A stretch of 64,000 nucleotides of DNA from Arthrobacter sp. MAHUQ-56 (lineage in GTDB: Bacteria; Actinomycetota; Actinomycetes; Actinomycetales; Micrococcaceae). This document shows, piece after piece, positions 17,118-27,087 of the stretch. The notes under the pieces are model-generated. The model was given only the letters and a program-made list of their open reading frames with translations. It was not told the origin of the DNA and did no database searches. The stretch is from contig NZ_JAIFZQ010000004.1 in assembly GCF_019710585.1 (NCBI RefSeq), positions 296,504-360,503 of the forward strand. The letters run 5' to 3'. Both the position numbers and the translations under genes were made by a program. Positions within the stretch are counted from its first letter, which is position 1, and the number at the start of each line of letters is the position of its first letter.

Positions 17118-17780
17118 TCAGTCTGTGGCCGCGCGCCTGATGGACTCCCACAGGGAATCCACCCACGGCAGATCGGCGGGGTCTTGTGCTGCTGCGCCGG
17201 TGGGGCTACTGCTTTCTCCGGCCGGCAAATCGCCGCCGAAGACCCAGTAGCCGGTTTCGCCCGGCATAACCATGTTAATGCGGTCGCGGGCCTGCTGCTT
17301 CACGTAGTTGGGGTCCTGCCAGCGGGAGACCTGTTGCCGGAGGACGTCACCTTCGGCCTGGCGTGCGGCGATATCGGCGTTCAGGGCGTCAATTTCCGCC
17401 TTCTTGTCGAAGAAGACCTTGACCGTGGGCGCGAGCATGATGGTGATGGCAATCATGACCACGGCCAGCGCCAGCATCCGCCCCGAGAAGGCCTTTGCCG
17501 GAACGGGCTGCGGCGCTTCGTCCTCGCCGGCGGGGGTACCGCCCGCGACGCTGCTCCCCTTGCCGCTTCGCTTGCCGGTGCTGCGCGCAGCCTTGGCCTG
17601 CCCCGCCGTCGGCCGGGCCGCAGCAGCACCGCGTGATTCCCCCGCGCGTTCCTTGGATTCTCCTGCCGCGCGTTCCTTGCCCGGGCCGAAGTGCGCGCGG
17701 ATGACGTCGGCGCCCTCGGCGGATTCCCCGGCAGAACGGTGGGGGGCGGCCTTGGGAACTTTGGGACGGCGGGTAGCCAT
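17118..17780 (-). CDS. Septum formation initiator family protein (FtsB/DivIC)
   Basis: 220 residues. The N-terminal 110 are Ala/Lys/Arg-rich and hydrophilic. One membrane helix follows (MLALAVVMIAITIMLAPTVK, about 130-150), then an extracellular coiled coil (FFDKKAEIDALNADIAARQAE) and the DivIC-type MVMPGETGYWVFG end. FtsB/DivIC bridges FtsL and FtsQ/DivIB in the division complex. The long basic cytoplasmic N-terminus is usual for actinobacterial members. It lies between eno and DUF501. Confidence 0.85.
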   Translation of the reverse strand: MATRRPKVPKAAPHRSAGESAEGADVIRAHFGPGKERAAGESKERAGESRGAAAARPTAGQAKAARSTGKRSGKGSSVAGGTPAGEDEAPQPVPAKAFSGRMLALAVVMIAITIMLAPTVKVFFDKKAEIDALNADIAARQAEGDVLRQQVSRWQDPNYVKQQARDRINMVMPGETGYWVFGGDLPAGESSSPTGAAAQDPADLPWVDSLWESIRRAATD

Positions 17781-17850
17781 GACACTCCTGAAACGCAGCC
17801 TGCCTGGGCCGCCAAAAATCTGGGCTGGGACTGATGCTGCCGGAAACGAC

Positions 17851-17886
17851 AGCGGTGGCTATGGTCTTCCAACCATAGCCACCGCT
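17851..17886 (-). terminator. Stem-loop after eno
   Basis: A perfect 15-bp stem (17851-17865 and 17872-17886) with a 6-nt loop, 18 nt past the enolase stop, followed on the minus strand by GTCGTTTCC. It likely ends or attenuates eno transcription before ftsB. Confidence 0.7.
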
Positions 17887-17904
17887 GAAGGTATTACGCG
17901 GCTA

Positions 17905-19206
<1,302 letters not shown>

Positions 19207-19303
19207 TTAACGGGGGGATGTGGCAGAAAAACTCGACGTACTCGTCACGGACAAGCGTAGTCGAGAGTGGTGCGGGTTACGGAAACCTGTCCAGGCCCCG
19301 GCG

Positions 19304-19945
19304 TCATGATGGTGCGGCATCGGACTGGTACCGGAGAATGGCGGCCCGCAGCGCGCGCTCGGCGTCCATGCCGCCGTCCCGGGCGGAACGCACGACGGCG
19401 AGCAGCAGCTCGCCGAGCTCTTCCTCGCTTCCGGGGACGGGAACCCCCGCGGGCAGCCCGAGCCCGGCGCGCTGGGCCCGGTCCAGTGACTTCTGTGCCC
19501 TGGCCAGCGCCGGGAGCGCCTGCGGGATCCCCTCGAAGGGATCTGTCCGGTGCGGTTTCTCGGCCCGTTTGACGGCATCCCACTTCTGCTCGATCTCCGC
19601 GACCGTGACTGGGAAGCTGTCCTGCAGGGTGCCGTCAGGCCGGAACACGTGCGGGTTGCGGCGGACCATCTTGGCAGCCAGGCCGCGCGCCACGTCGTCG
19701 AACGTGAAGGCACCCCGCTCCTGGGCGAGCCGGGCATGCAGCACCACTTGGAGCAGGACGTCGCCCAGCTCAGCCTGGAGTTCGGCGTCGGGGTGGCCTT
19801 CCTCGATGGTTTCGGCGACTTCGTAGGCTTCCTCGAGGAGGTACTCCACCAGGGAGGCGTGGGTCAGCGCGCCCATCCAGGGGCAGTGCTCGCGCAATTG
19901 CGCGAGGACCGCGACCAGGCGTTCGATGGGTGCCTGGTCAGCCAA
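19304..19945 (-). CDS. mazG: MazG family nucleoside triphosphate pyrophosphohydrolase
   Basis: 213 residues. It hydrolyses NTPs or (p)ppGpp-related nucleotides to monophosphates. The MazG signature is LVEYLLEEAYEVAETIEEG near residue 30, with EExxE metal ligands, and ELGDVLLQVVLHARLAQE near 56. The TTG start at 19945 overlaps add by 8 nt, so the two are coupled. It is shorter than the two-domain E. coli enzyme, as usual in actinobacteria. Confidence 0.9.
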   Translation of the reverse strand: MADQAPIERLVAVLAQLREHCPWMGALTHASLVEYLLEEAYEVAETIEEGHPDAELQAELGDVLLQVVLHARLAQERGAFTFDDVARGLAAKMVRRNPHVFRPDGTLQDSFPVTVAEIEQKWDAVKRAEKPHRTDPFEGIPQALPALARAQKSLDRAQRAGLGLPAGVPVPGSEEELGELLLAVVRSARDGGMDAERALRAAILRYQSDAAPS

Positions 19946-21071
19946 GGTTGGCGTAGGAGTCGTTGATGTACTCCACCAGCGCTTCCTTTTCCTCCAGGGG
20001 CAGGAAGGAGGCCTCTGCCGCGTTCAGGGTCAGCTCCAGCAGGTCGTCGAGGTCGTAGTCGAAGGTTTCCACCAGCAGGTTGAACTCGTCCGTGAGGGTA
20101 ACGCCGCTCATCAGCCGGTTGTCGGTGTTGATGGTGACGTTGAAGCCCAGCTGGTAGAGCATGTCCAGCGGGTGGCTTTCGATGCCTTCGCCGAAGCCGG
20201 CGATCGCGCCGGTCTGGAGGTTGGAAGACGGGCAGATTTCCAGCGGGATGCCGCGGTCGCGGACCCAGCTGGAGAGGTCGCCCAGGGTCACCAGACCCAC
20301 GGTTTCGCCGGCCTCGTCGTCGTCGAATTCCACCATGATGTCCTCGGCGATGCGGACGCCGTGGCCCAGCCTCAGGGCGCGCCCGTCCACCAGGGCGGAC
20401 TGGATGCTCTCCAGGCCTGCCGCTTCACCGGCGTGGACAGTGGCGGGGAAGTTGTGCTGGGCGAGGTAGGTGAATGCGTCCCGGAACCGGGAAGGCAGGA
20501 ACCCGTCCTCTGCCCCGGCGATGTCGAAGCCAACGGCGCCCTTGTTGCGGTGGCGGACGGCGAGCTCGGCGATCTCCTGGCCGCGGTCCGCATGGCGCAT
20601 GGCCGTGATGAGCTGGCCCACCTGGATCTCTCGGCCGCTCTCCCCCACAGCCTCGACGCCGGCTTCCAGGCCTTCCTGGACAGCTTCCACTGCCTCGTCG
20701 AGGGTGAGCCCCTTCTGCAGGTGCTGCTCCGGCGCCCAGCGCACTTCGCCGTACACCACGCCGTCGTCCGCCAGGTCCTCGACGAATTCCTTGGCCACCC
20801 GGAACAGGCCTTCGTGGGTCTGCATGACGGCGACGGTGTGGTCGAACGTCTCGAGGTAGCGCACCAGGGAGCCCGAGTCCGCGGACTCACGGAACCACTG
20901 CCCAAGGGCCACCGGATCCGTGGACGGGAGCGTGTGGCCGACGGCCTCAGCCAGTTCGATGATGGTGGCCGGGCGGAGTCCGCCGTCCAGGTGGTCGTGA
21001 AGGGAAACCTTGGGCAGGTTCTTCAGGTCAAAATCGATGGCAGGGGCGGCGTCAACAATAGGCTCAGTCAC
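19938..21071 (-). CDS. add: Adenosine deaminase
   Basis: Adenosine (or deoxyadenosine) to inosine. 377 residues with the zinc-ligand SLHDHLDGGLRP at about residue 20, VHAGEAAG around 210, LGHGVRI around 230, and the catalytic INTDNRLMSG near 310. It is near-normal in length. It precedes mazG, overlapping by 8 nt, and lies not far downstream of the nucleoside uptake and salvage block. Confidence 0.94.
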   Translation of the reverse strand: MTEPIVDAAPAIDFDLKNLPKVSLHDHLDGGLRPATIIELAEAVGHTLPSTDPVALGQWFRESADSGSLVRYLETFDHTVAVMQTHEGLFRVAKEFVEDLADDGVVYGEVRWAPEQHLQKGLTLDEAVEAVQEGLEAGVEAVGESGREIQVGQLITAMRHADRGQEIAELAVRHRNKGAVGFDIAGAEDGFLPSRFRDAFTYLAQHNFPATVHAGEAAGLESIQSALVDGRALRLGHGVRIAEDIMVEFDDDEAGETVGLVTLGDLSSWVRDRGIPLEICPSSNLQTGAIAGFGEGIESHPLDMLYQLGFNVTINTDNRLMSGVTLTDEFNLLVETFDYDLDDLLELTLNAAEASFLPLEEKEALVEYINDSYANLG

Positions 21072-21138
21072 GTTCCCACCTTAGGGTGGGCCGGTGTCCA
21101 AAGCCAGCCGTCCAATGCCAGCCGTTCAAAGCCAGCCG

Positions 21139-21876
21139 CTAATTGGCCGTGGGGCCGGCCTCGGCGGCGGGCACCACCAGCGACACCGTTCCGGACCGGC
21201 CTTCCGGGCCGCCCCCGGCGGAGGAGCCGTCCGCCCATCCATCCGTGTCGGGGTCTTCGGGGACGTCATGGCGGCCCAGGCGTTTGTGCCACCAGCGCAG
21301 CAGGTGGTCAATGACAACTCCCAGCACGATGGCGAACACGACGGCGATGCCGGCGCTGAGCAGGGGGTTGTTGTGCAGCCAGGGGAACGAGCTGGCCAGC
21401 AGGCCGATGCCGATGGAGTAGCCCACCCAGGTGAGGCAGGCGGCGGCGTCAAGCACGAAGAACCTGCGGTGCGGGAAACCGGTGCTGCCCGCCACGTAGT
21501 TCACTGCCACGCGGCCCCAGGGGATGTAGCGGGCGGTGAAAATCAGCACGGCACCGCGCTTGTCCAGTTCGTACCGGGCCCAGCCAAAGACCTTCCGGAC
21601 CTTGGGCCGGCGCATCCACTTCCAGCGTTCCAGGCCGATCCTGCGCCCCAGCATGAACGCCATGTTGTCGCCGCAGATGGCCCCCACGAGGGCGGTGAAG
21701 CCAAGGATCCACAGATTGGGTTCGCCGCTGTGCCGGGAAAACGCCGCGAGCGCCACGATCAGCGTTTCGCTGGGCACCACCATGGCGAAACCGTCCACGA
21801 AGAAGAACACCAACAGCACGGGGTAAATCCACCACTGGCCCGCTGCATGGAGCACGGCCTCATTAATAAACTCCAC
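21139..21876 (-). CDS. DedA family membrane protein (first of a tandem pair)
   Basis: 245 residues of the VTT/DedA family, linked to lipid flipping and membrane homeostasis. It has the conserved VPSETLIVALAAF segment near residue 35, GDNMAFMLGRRIG near 70 and FTARYIPWGRVAVNYVAGSTGFP near 110, with four to five hydrophobic segments. A hydrophilic C-terminal tail of about 40 residues follows. GTG at 21876 has AGGAG upstream. The next upstream gene is a diverged paralogue. Confidence 0.88.
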   Translation of the reverse strand: MEFINEAVLHAAGQWWIYPVLLVFFFVDGFAMVVPSETLIVALAAFSRHSGEPNLWILGFTALVGAICGDNMAFMLGRRIGLERWKWMRRPKVRKVFGWARYELDKRGAVLIFTARYIPWGRVAVNYVAGSTGFPHRRFFVLDAAACLTWVGYSIGIGLLASSFPWLHNNPLLSAGIAVVFAIVLGVVIDHLLRWWHKRLGRHDVPEDPDTDGWADGSSAGGGPEGRSGTVSLVVPAAEAGPTAN

Positions 21877-22011
21877 GCGGTGTTGCTCCTGTACAAAAAT
21901 GACACAGCCAATGTGTCACAGCCATAGCGGAAAATCGTTCCTAAGTGTCCCATGCGGGGGGCGCAGTGCGCTACGCCTTTAGTGCCCGGAACGACGCGTT
22001 AAACGCCTTGG

Positions 22012-22641
22012 TCAGGTCCCTGGTTCCCGGATCCGTTCCACCACGTTGGGATTGCCGCGGAATTTGTTGATCGCCAGGTCCACCACGATGCCCAGCGCCA
22101 CGGCGCAAACAATGGCAATGGCGGCGCCGAGGAGGTGGTTGTCTTCAAACCACTGGCCAAAGAAAAGTCCGATCGCGACCGAGTAGCTGGCCCACAGGGT
22201 GGCGGAGAGGACGGTCAGTCCGACGAACCGCAGATGCGGGTAGTGGGTACCGCCTGCCGTCAGGTTGACCGCCACCCTGCCGATCGGGACGAAACGGGCC
22301 ACCAGGATCAGCGAGGCAGGCCGCTTCCGCAGTTCCCGGCCTGCCCAACGAAAGGCGCTCTGCATCCGCGGGCCGCGCATCCACGCCCACCTGCTGGTTC
22401 CCACGCGGCGCCCCAGCAGGTAGGCGATGTTGTCCCCCGCGAAGGCACCGCCGGCGGCCACGAGCGCCAGGATCCAGGGGTTGGGGACATCGGCGGTGGC
22501 GGCGACGGCGGCCAGGCCCACCACTACGGATTCGCTGGGGACGGGAGGGAAGAAACCGTCAATGACGCAGCAGGCCAGCACCAGGACCAGCACCCACGGC
22601 TGGCCTGCGGCGGCGAGGATGAAGTCATTGATGGCCTGCAT
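22012..22641 (-). CDS. DedA family membrane protein (second of a tandem pair)
   Basis: 209 residues and homologous to its neighbour: VPSESVVVGLAAV, GDNIAYLLGRRVG and LVARFVPIGRVAVNLTAGGTHYP occupy matching positions. It starts only 6 nt after the deoA stop, so it is probably read through from the nucleoside salvage operon. A 135-bp gap without visible features separates it from the other DedA gene. Confidence 0.88.
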   Translation of the reverse strand: MQAINDFILAAAGQPWVLVLVLACCVIDGFFPPVPSESVVVGLAAVAATADVPNPWILALVAAGGAFAGDNIAYLLGRRVGTSRWAWMRGPRMQSAFRWAGRELRKRPASLILVARFVPIGRVAVNLTAGGTHYPHLRFVGLTVLSATLWASYSVAIGLFFGQWFEDNHLLGAAIAIVCAVALGIVVDLAINKFRGNPNVVERIREPGT

Positions 22642-22647
22642 GGGTAC

Positions 22648-23964
22648 CTATGCTATGCGGTCGATGATGAGCTGCTGGGCGGGCCGCGACCCTTCGGGGG
22701 CGATGACCACCGCGTGTTCCAGCGCCTCCCTGGCGCGGGCGAAACGTTCCGGGGTGTCCGTCAGCAGCGTCATCAGCGGTTCGCCGGCGCGGACGACGGC
22801 CCCGGGCTTGGCGTGCATGCGGACTCCGGCCGCTGCCTGCACGGAGTCCTCCTTTCTGGCACGGCCGGCACCGAGCCGCCAGGCGGCGACGCCCACGGCG
22901 AGCGCATCAAGTTCCACGAGCACGCCGTCCGCGGGGGCGTAAACGACGTCGGATTCTTTGGCCACGGGCAGCGCGGCGTGCGGGTCGCCGCCCTGGGCCG
23001 AGATCATCCTGTTCCACACGTCCATCGCGCGGCCGTCCTTCAGTGCCGCGGCGGGATCGGCGTCATGTACCCCTGCGCAGGCGAGCATCTCTTCGGCGAG
23101 CCGGACTGTCAGTTCGACGACGTCTTCCGGGCCGCCGCCCGCCAGCACCTCCACTGATTCCTCCACCTCGATGGCATTGCCTGCCGTGAGGCCCAGCGGG
23201 GTGTCCATATTGGTGAGCAGGGCGACGGTGTTCACGCCCGCGTCCTTGCCCAGGGCCACCATGGTTTCGGCCAGCTCGCGTGCTTTGGCTTCGTCCTTCA
23301 TGAAAGCGCCGCTGCCCACCTTGACGTCCAGGACCAGCGACCCGGTGCCCTCGGCGATCTTCTTGCTCATGATCGAGGAGGCGATCAGCGGGATGGCCTC
23401 CACGGTTCCGGTGACATCGCGCAGCGCGTAAAGCTTCTTGTCAGCGGGCGCCAGGCCGGCGCCGGCGGCGCAGATGACGGCACCCACCTCCTGGAGCTGG
23501 GCGAGGATTTCCTCGTTGCTGAGGTTTGCGCGCCAGCCGGGGATGGATTCCAGCTTGTCCAGGGTGCCGCCGGTGTGGCCGAGGCCCCGGCCGGACAGCT
23601 GCGGGACTGCGACGCCGAACACGGCCACCAGGGGTGCCAGCGGCAGCGTGATCTTGTCCCCCACCCCGCCGGTGGAGTGCTTGTCCGAGGTGTACTTGAG
23701 CCCGCCGTCAGGGCGGCGCAGGCTGGAGAAATCCATGCGCTCCCCGGACGCGATCATCGCAGCTGTCCAGCGGGCAATTTCCACCCGGTCCATGCCGTTG
23801 AGCAGGATGGCCATGTTGAGGGCCGCCATCTGCTCGTCCGCGATCGCTCCGCGGGTGTAGGCGTCAATGGTCCAGTCGATCTGTTCGGGGCTCAGCGTGC
23901 CTTTGTCGCGCTTGATGCGGATGATGTCCACGGCGTCGAACGCCTCGGCCTTGTTGTCGGTCAC
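22648..23964 (-). CDS. deoA: Thymidine phosphorylase
   Basis: Phosphorolysis of thymidine or deoxyuridine to base and deoxyribose-1-phosphate. About 438 residues of the glycosyl-transferase family 4 fold. The phosphate/nucleoside loop KHSTGGVGDKITLPLAP is at about residue 83, followed by the family signature LSGRGLGHTGGTLDKLE. GTG at 23964 behind GGAGGAG overlaps the cdd stop (GTGA), so a cdd-deoA coupled pair is clear. The longer frame to 24195 is rejected because it overlaps cdd completely. Confidence 0.94.
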   Translation of the reverse strand: MTDNKAEAFDAVDIIRIKRDKGTLSPEQIDWTIDAYTRGAIADEQMAALNMAILLNGMDRVEIARWTAAMIASGERMDFSSLRRPDGGLKYTSDKHSTGGVGDKITLPLAPLVAVFGVAVPQLSGRGLGHTGGTLDKLESIPGWRANLSNEEILAQLQEVGAVICAAGAGLAPADKKLYALRDVTGTVEAIPLIASSIMSKKIAEGTGSLVLDVKVGSGAFMKDEAKARELAETMVALGKDAGVNTVALLTNMDTPLGLTAGNAIEVEESVEVLAGGGPEDVVELTVRLAEEMLACAGVHDADPAAALKDGRAMDVWNRMISAQGGDPHAALPVAKESDVVYAPADGVLVELDALAVGVAAWRLGAGRARKEDSVQAAAGVRMHAKPGAVVRAGEPLMTLLTDTPERFARAREALEHAVVIAPEGSRPAQQLIIDRIA

Positions 23965-24368
23965 GGGGTCTCCTCCAGGTGGTCGGGGCCAAAGGCGTCG
24001 GGCAGCATCTGGTCCATGGTTTTGATGCCCTGGGTGGTCATCAGCTGCATGCCCGGCGCATGGAACTCGTACAGCAGTTGCCGGCACCGGCCACAGGGCA
24101 CCAGGACGTTGCCAGCGCCGTCCACGCAGTAAAAGGCGCGCAGGAGCCCGCCGCCGGTCATGTTCAGGTTTCCCACCAGGACGCATTCGGCGCACAGGGT
24201 CAGGCCGTAGCTGGCGTTTTCCACATTGCAGCCGCTGACGATCCGGCCGTCCGCGGTGAGGGCCGCAGCCCCCACCGGGAATTTCGAGTACGGGGCGTAG
24301 GCGCTTTTCATGGCGGCGACGGCGGCTGCCTCCAGCGCCGCCCAGTCCACCTGCTGCGGGGCATCCAC
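23961..24368 (-). CDS. cdd: Cytidine deaminase
   Basis: Cytidine/deoxycytidine to uridine/deoxyuridine, supplying DeoA. 135 residues, the homotetrameric size. The zinc site is C-A-E at about residues 59-61 and PCGRC at about 91-95; YAPYSKFPVGAA is the N-terminal substrate loop. I read the start by hand as GTG at 24368, with AAGGG upstream. A TTG at 24377 has no room for a ribosome site. It directly follows the nucleoside permease gene. Confidence 0.92.
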   Translation of the reverse strand: MDAPQQVDWAALEAAAVAAMKSAYAPYSKFPVGAAALTADGRIVSGCNVENASYGLTLCAECVLVGNLNMTGGGLLRAFYCVDGAGNVLVPCGRCRQLLYEFHAPGMQLMTTQGIKTMDQMLPDAFGPDHLEETP

Positions 24369-24373
24369 GGCGG

Positions 24374-25699
24374 TCAACCCTTCACGTAGGGAATGCCGCT
24401 TGCCGCCGGCCCCCTGGATTTGCCGACGAGTCCTGCCACGGCCAGGACTGTGACCAGGTAGGGCAGCATGGCCATGAACTGGCTGGGCACCGGGGTGCCG
24501 ATGATGGTCACGATGCTCTGCAGGTTGTCCGCGAACCCGAACAGGAGCGCGGCGAAGAAGGCACCGATCGGGTTCCAGCGTCCAAAGATGAGCGCCGCGA
24601 GGGCGATGAATCCGCGGCCCCCGGAGATTTCCTTGGTGAAGCTGTCGATCGCCACCAGGGTGAAGAACGAGCCACCGATGCCGGCAACAGCGCCGCCGAG
24701 GGTGACATTCCAGAATCGGGTGAGGTTGACGTTGATGCCGAGGGTGTCCGCCGCCTGCGGGTGCTCCCCCACGGCCCGGACGCGCAGGCCCCACCGGGTC
24801 TTGAACAGGCCCACCCAAACAACGGCGACAGCGATGTACATCAGGTAGCCCACCAGCGACTGGCGGAACAGGATGGGGCCGATGACCGGGATGCCGGACA
24901 GCACCGGGATGTCGATGACGTCCAGGCCCGGCGGGGAGTTGAACTGGGCCTTGTTGGCCTGCATCACCGTGCTGAACAGGAAGCCGGTGACGCCAGAAAC
25001 CAGCACGTTCAGGACCACGCCCACGATGATCTGGTTGACCAGGTATTTGATGCTGAACAGGGCCAGCACCATGGAGACGACAGCGCCGGCAGCGGCAGCG
25101 GCAACCAGGCCGATGAAGGGGTTCTTGGTCATGCTGGCCACAATGGCGGCTGTGAACGCGCCGCCCAACAGCTGCCCCTCGATGGCGATGTTGACCACGC
25201 CCACCCGTTCGCACAGGACACCGGAAAGGGACCCGAACACGAGCGGGACAGCGAGGGTGACGGACCCGGCGATCAGGCCGGCCAGCGAGATGGCCGGCGT
25301 GCGGGCCCCGCCCACCACCCAAATCAGGAACGCCGCGACGAAGAGGCTGATGAAGGTTACGGTCAGCCAGCCCGGGGCCGGGCGGTTTTTCAGCTTCAGG
25401 TAGACGGCATAGGCCGCCAGCGCCAGCAGGAGCACGGACAGCACGATGCCGCCGACGGCTGCATCGATCTCCAGGGCGGGCAGCTGGAAGAAGTCGCTTC
25501 CTGTGGAAATGCCGAAGCTGGCGGTCTTGTTGGGCGCCAGGAAGCCGAAGAACACCAGCGATACGACGGCGAACACGGCCAGCAGGACAGGCGTCTTCCA
25601 GCCCACCGGCTTGGCGGACAGCGCCGTGGCGGACGGGTCTGCGGTGGCGCCCCCGCCTTGCGGATTGCCCGGCCGGGGCGAGGAAACTGTAGTGCTCAT
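24374..25699 (-). CDS. Nucleoside-type ABC transporter permease (NupQ-like)
   Basis: 441 residues. ATG at 25699 with GGAGGTG upstream overlaps the stop of the other permease (ATGA). After a 35-residue hydrophilic start come about ten membrane segments, with the BPD_transp_2 motifs RVGVVNIAIEGQLLGGAF and VRAVGEHPQAADTLGINV. With the ATPase, second permease and BMP lipoprotein it forms the BmpA/NupNOPQ class of nucleoside importer. The downstream cdd and deoA support nucleosides as substrate. Confidence 0.9.
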   Translation of the reverse strand: MSTTVSSPRPGNPQGGGATADPSATALSAKPVGWKTPVLLAVFAVVSLVFFGFLAPNKTASFGISTGSDFFQLPALEIDAAVGGIVLSVLLLALAAYAVYLKLKNRPAPGWLTVTFISLFVAAFLIWVVGGARTPAISLAGLIAGSVTLAVPLVFGSLSGVLCERVGVVNIAIEGQLLGGAFTAAIVASMTKNPFIGLVAAAAAGAVVSMVLALFSIKYLVNQIIVGVVLNVLVSGVTGFLFSTVMQANKAQFNSPPGLDVIDIPVLSGIPVIGPILFRQSLVGYLMYIAVAVVWVGLFKTRWGLRVRAVGEHPQAADTLGINVNLTRFWNVTLGGAVAGIGGSFFTLVAIDSFTKEISGGRGFIALAALIFGRWNPIGAFFAALLFGFADNLQSIVTIIGTPVPSQFMAMLPYLVTVLAVAGLVGKSRGPAASGIPYVKG

Positions 25700-27087
25700 G
25701 CTGCACCTCCGGTAGTGGCTGCCTGCTTGGACTTGGCGGTGCGCGCGGGCTTCCGGCGCCGGGGGTTGAGGCCAAACACCGCGCGTACCAGCGGCGGTGC
25801 CGCGATGAACAGGACAATCAGAGACTGGACCACCAGGACGATGTCGATCGGAGTACCGGTCTGGATCTGCATCTGGACCGCGCCGGCACGGAAGGCACCG
25901 AACAGCAGGCCGGCGGCAAAGGTGCCCCACGGCGTCGAACGTCCCAGCAACGCAACCGTGATGGCGTCGAACCCGTAGGTGGCGGCGACGCCGTCGGTAA
26001 GGACCTTCTCCGTGCCCGCCACCTGGGCCACGCCGGACATGCCGGCGAGGGCACCGGCGAGGGCCATGACGAGGATGGTTGCGCGGGGCACGTTGATCCC
26101 GGCCGTCTGGGCCGCTTTCGGGTTCGCCCCGACGGCGCGGAACTCGAAGCCCACGGTGGACCGGTTGAGGATCCACCACACCAGGAGCGTGGCACCGATA
26201 GCCAGGATGAAGCCGAGGTGCAGCCGGTATTGGGTGCCAAGGATCTGCGGGTAGACGGCGCTGGGGTCCAGGATCGGGGAGATCGGGTTCGACTCCCCCG
26301 GCCGCTGGAAGGCCGGGGTGTTCAGCAGGTAGCGCAGGAAGTAGAGCGCGATGTAGTTGAACATGATGGTGAGGATCACCTCGTGGGCGCCTGTGCGGGC
26401 CTTCAGCAGGCCCACCAGTCCGCCCCAGAGGGCGCCGCCCACGATGCCGGCGATAAGCACCAGGAGCAGGTGCAGGCCCATCGGCAGGTGGAGTGCGAAG
26501 CCCACCCAGGCTGCCAGGATGCCGGCCACGATGATCTGGCCCTGGGCGCCGATGTTGAAGAGCCCTGCCCGGAAAGCCAGTGCCACGCCAAGGCCGGCGG
26601 TGATGAGCGGCGTGGCGATGGTGAGCGTTTCCATGAAGGGGGCGAACTGCGCGGCTACCCCGTTGCCGCGGGGGTTGAACACCGACCCCTGGAAGAGCGC
26701 GATGTAGGAGCGGGTGGCTGCGTTCCACACCGCCGTGAAGAAGTCCGTTGGCCGGGCGAAGAAGTAGCTGGAGGTGGTGGCCACCTGTTTGTCGGTGCTG
26801 GCGATCAGCAGGCCGCCGATGACCAGCGCCAGGAGTACCGCCAGGACCGAGACCATTCCGCTTCCGGTGAAGATCCTGCGGAGCAGGGTGTCCGGGCCGC
26901 CGGGCAGCTTCCCGCTTTGGGCGGTTGCCGGAACCGCCGAGGGTTCCATCGCTCCGCCGGCCGTATCAACGGAGACGACGGCGGCCGTTTCCTCCTCTGC
27001 CAGGCTGGCATGGGAGGCGGTGCCATCATGTTTGTCGGCGGCGCCGGGGCCCTCTGCGGCGTGCTTGGGGGGATGCTGCTCAGGCAT
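25696..27087 (-). CDS. Nucleoside-type ABC transporter permease (NupP-like)
   Basis: 463 residues. A long hydrophilic N-terminus (about 75 residues, Ala/Glu-rich) is followed by about nine membrane segments. The paralogous permease motifs FRAGLFNIGAQGQIIVAGI and FRAVGANPKAAQTAGIN are present. ATG at 27087 overlaps the ATPase gene by 8 nt. It pairs with the next permease. Confidence 0.9.
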   Translation of the reverse strand: MPEQHPPKHAAEGPGAADKHDGTASHASLAEEETAAVVSVDTAGGAMEPSAVPATAQSGKLPGGPDTLLRRIFTGSGMVSVLAVLLALVIGGLLIASTDKQVATTSSYFFARPTDFFTAVWNAATRSYIALFQGSVFNPRGNGVAAQFAPFMETLTIATPLITAGLGVALAFRAGLFNIGAQGQIIVAGILAAWVGFALHLPMGLHLLLVLIAGIVGGALWGGLVGLLKARTGAHEVILTIMFNYIALYFLRYLLNTPAFQRPGESNPISPILDPSAVYPQILGTQYRLHLGFILAIGATLLVWWILNRSTVGFEFRAVGANPKAAQTAGINVPRATILVMALAGALAGMSGVAQVAGTEKVLTDGVAATYGFDAITVALLGRSTPWGTFAAGLLFGAFRAGAVQMQIQTGTPIDIVLVVQSLIVLFIAAPPLVRAVFGLNPRRRKPARTAKSKQAATTGGAA

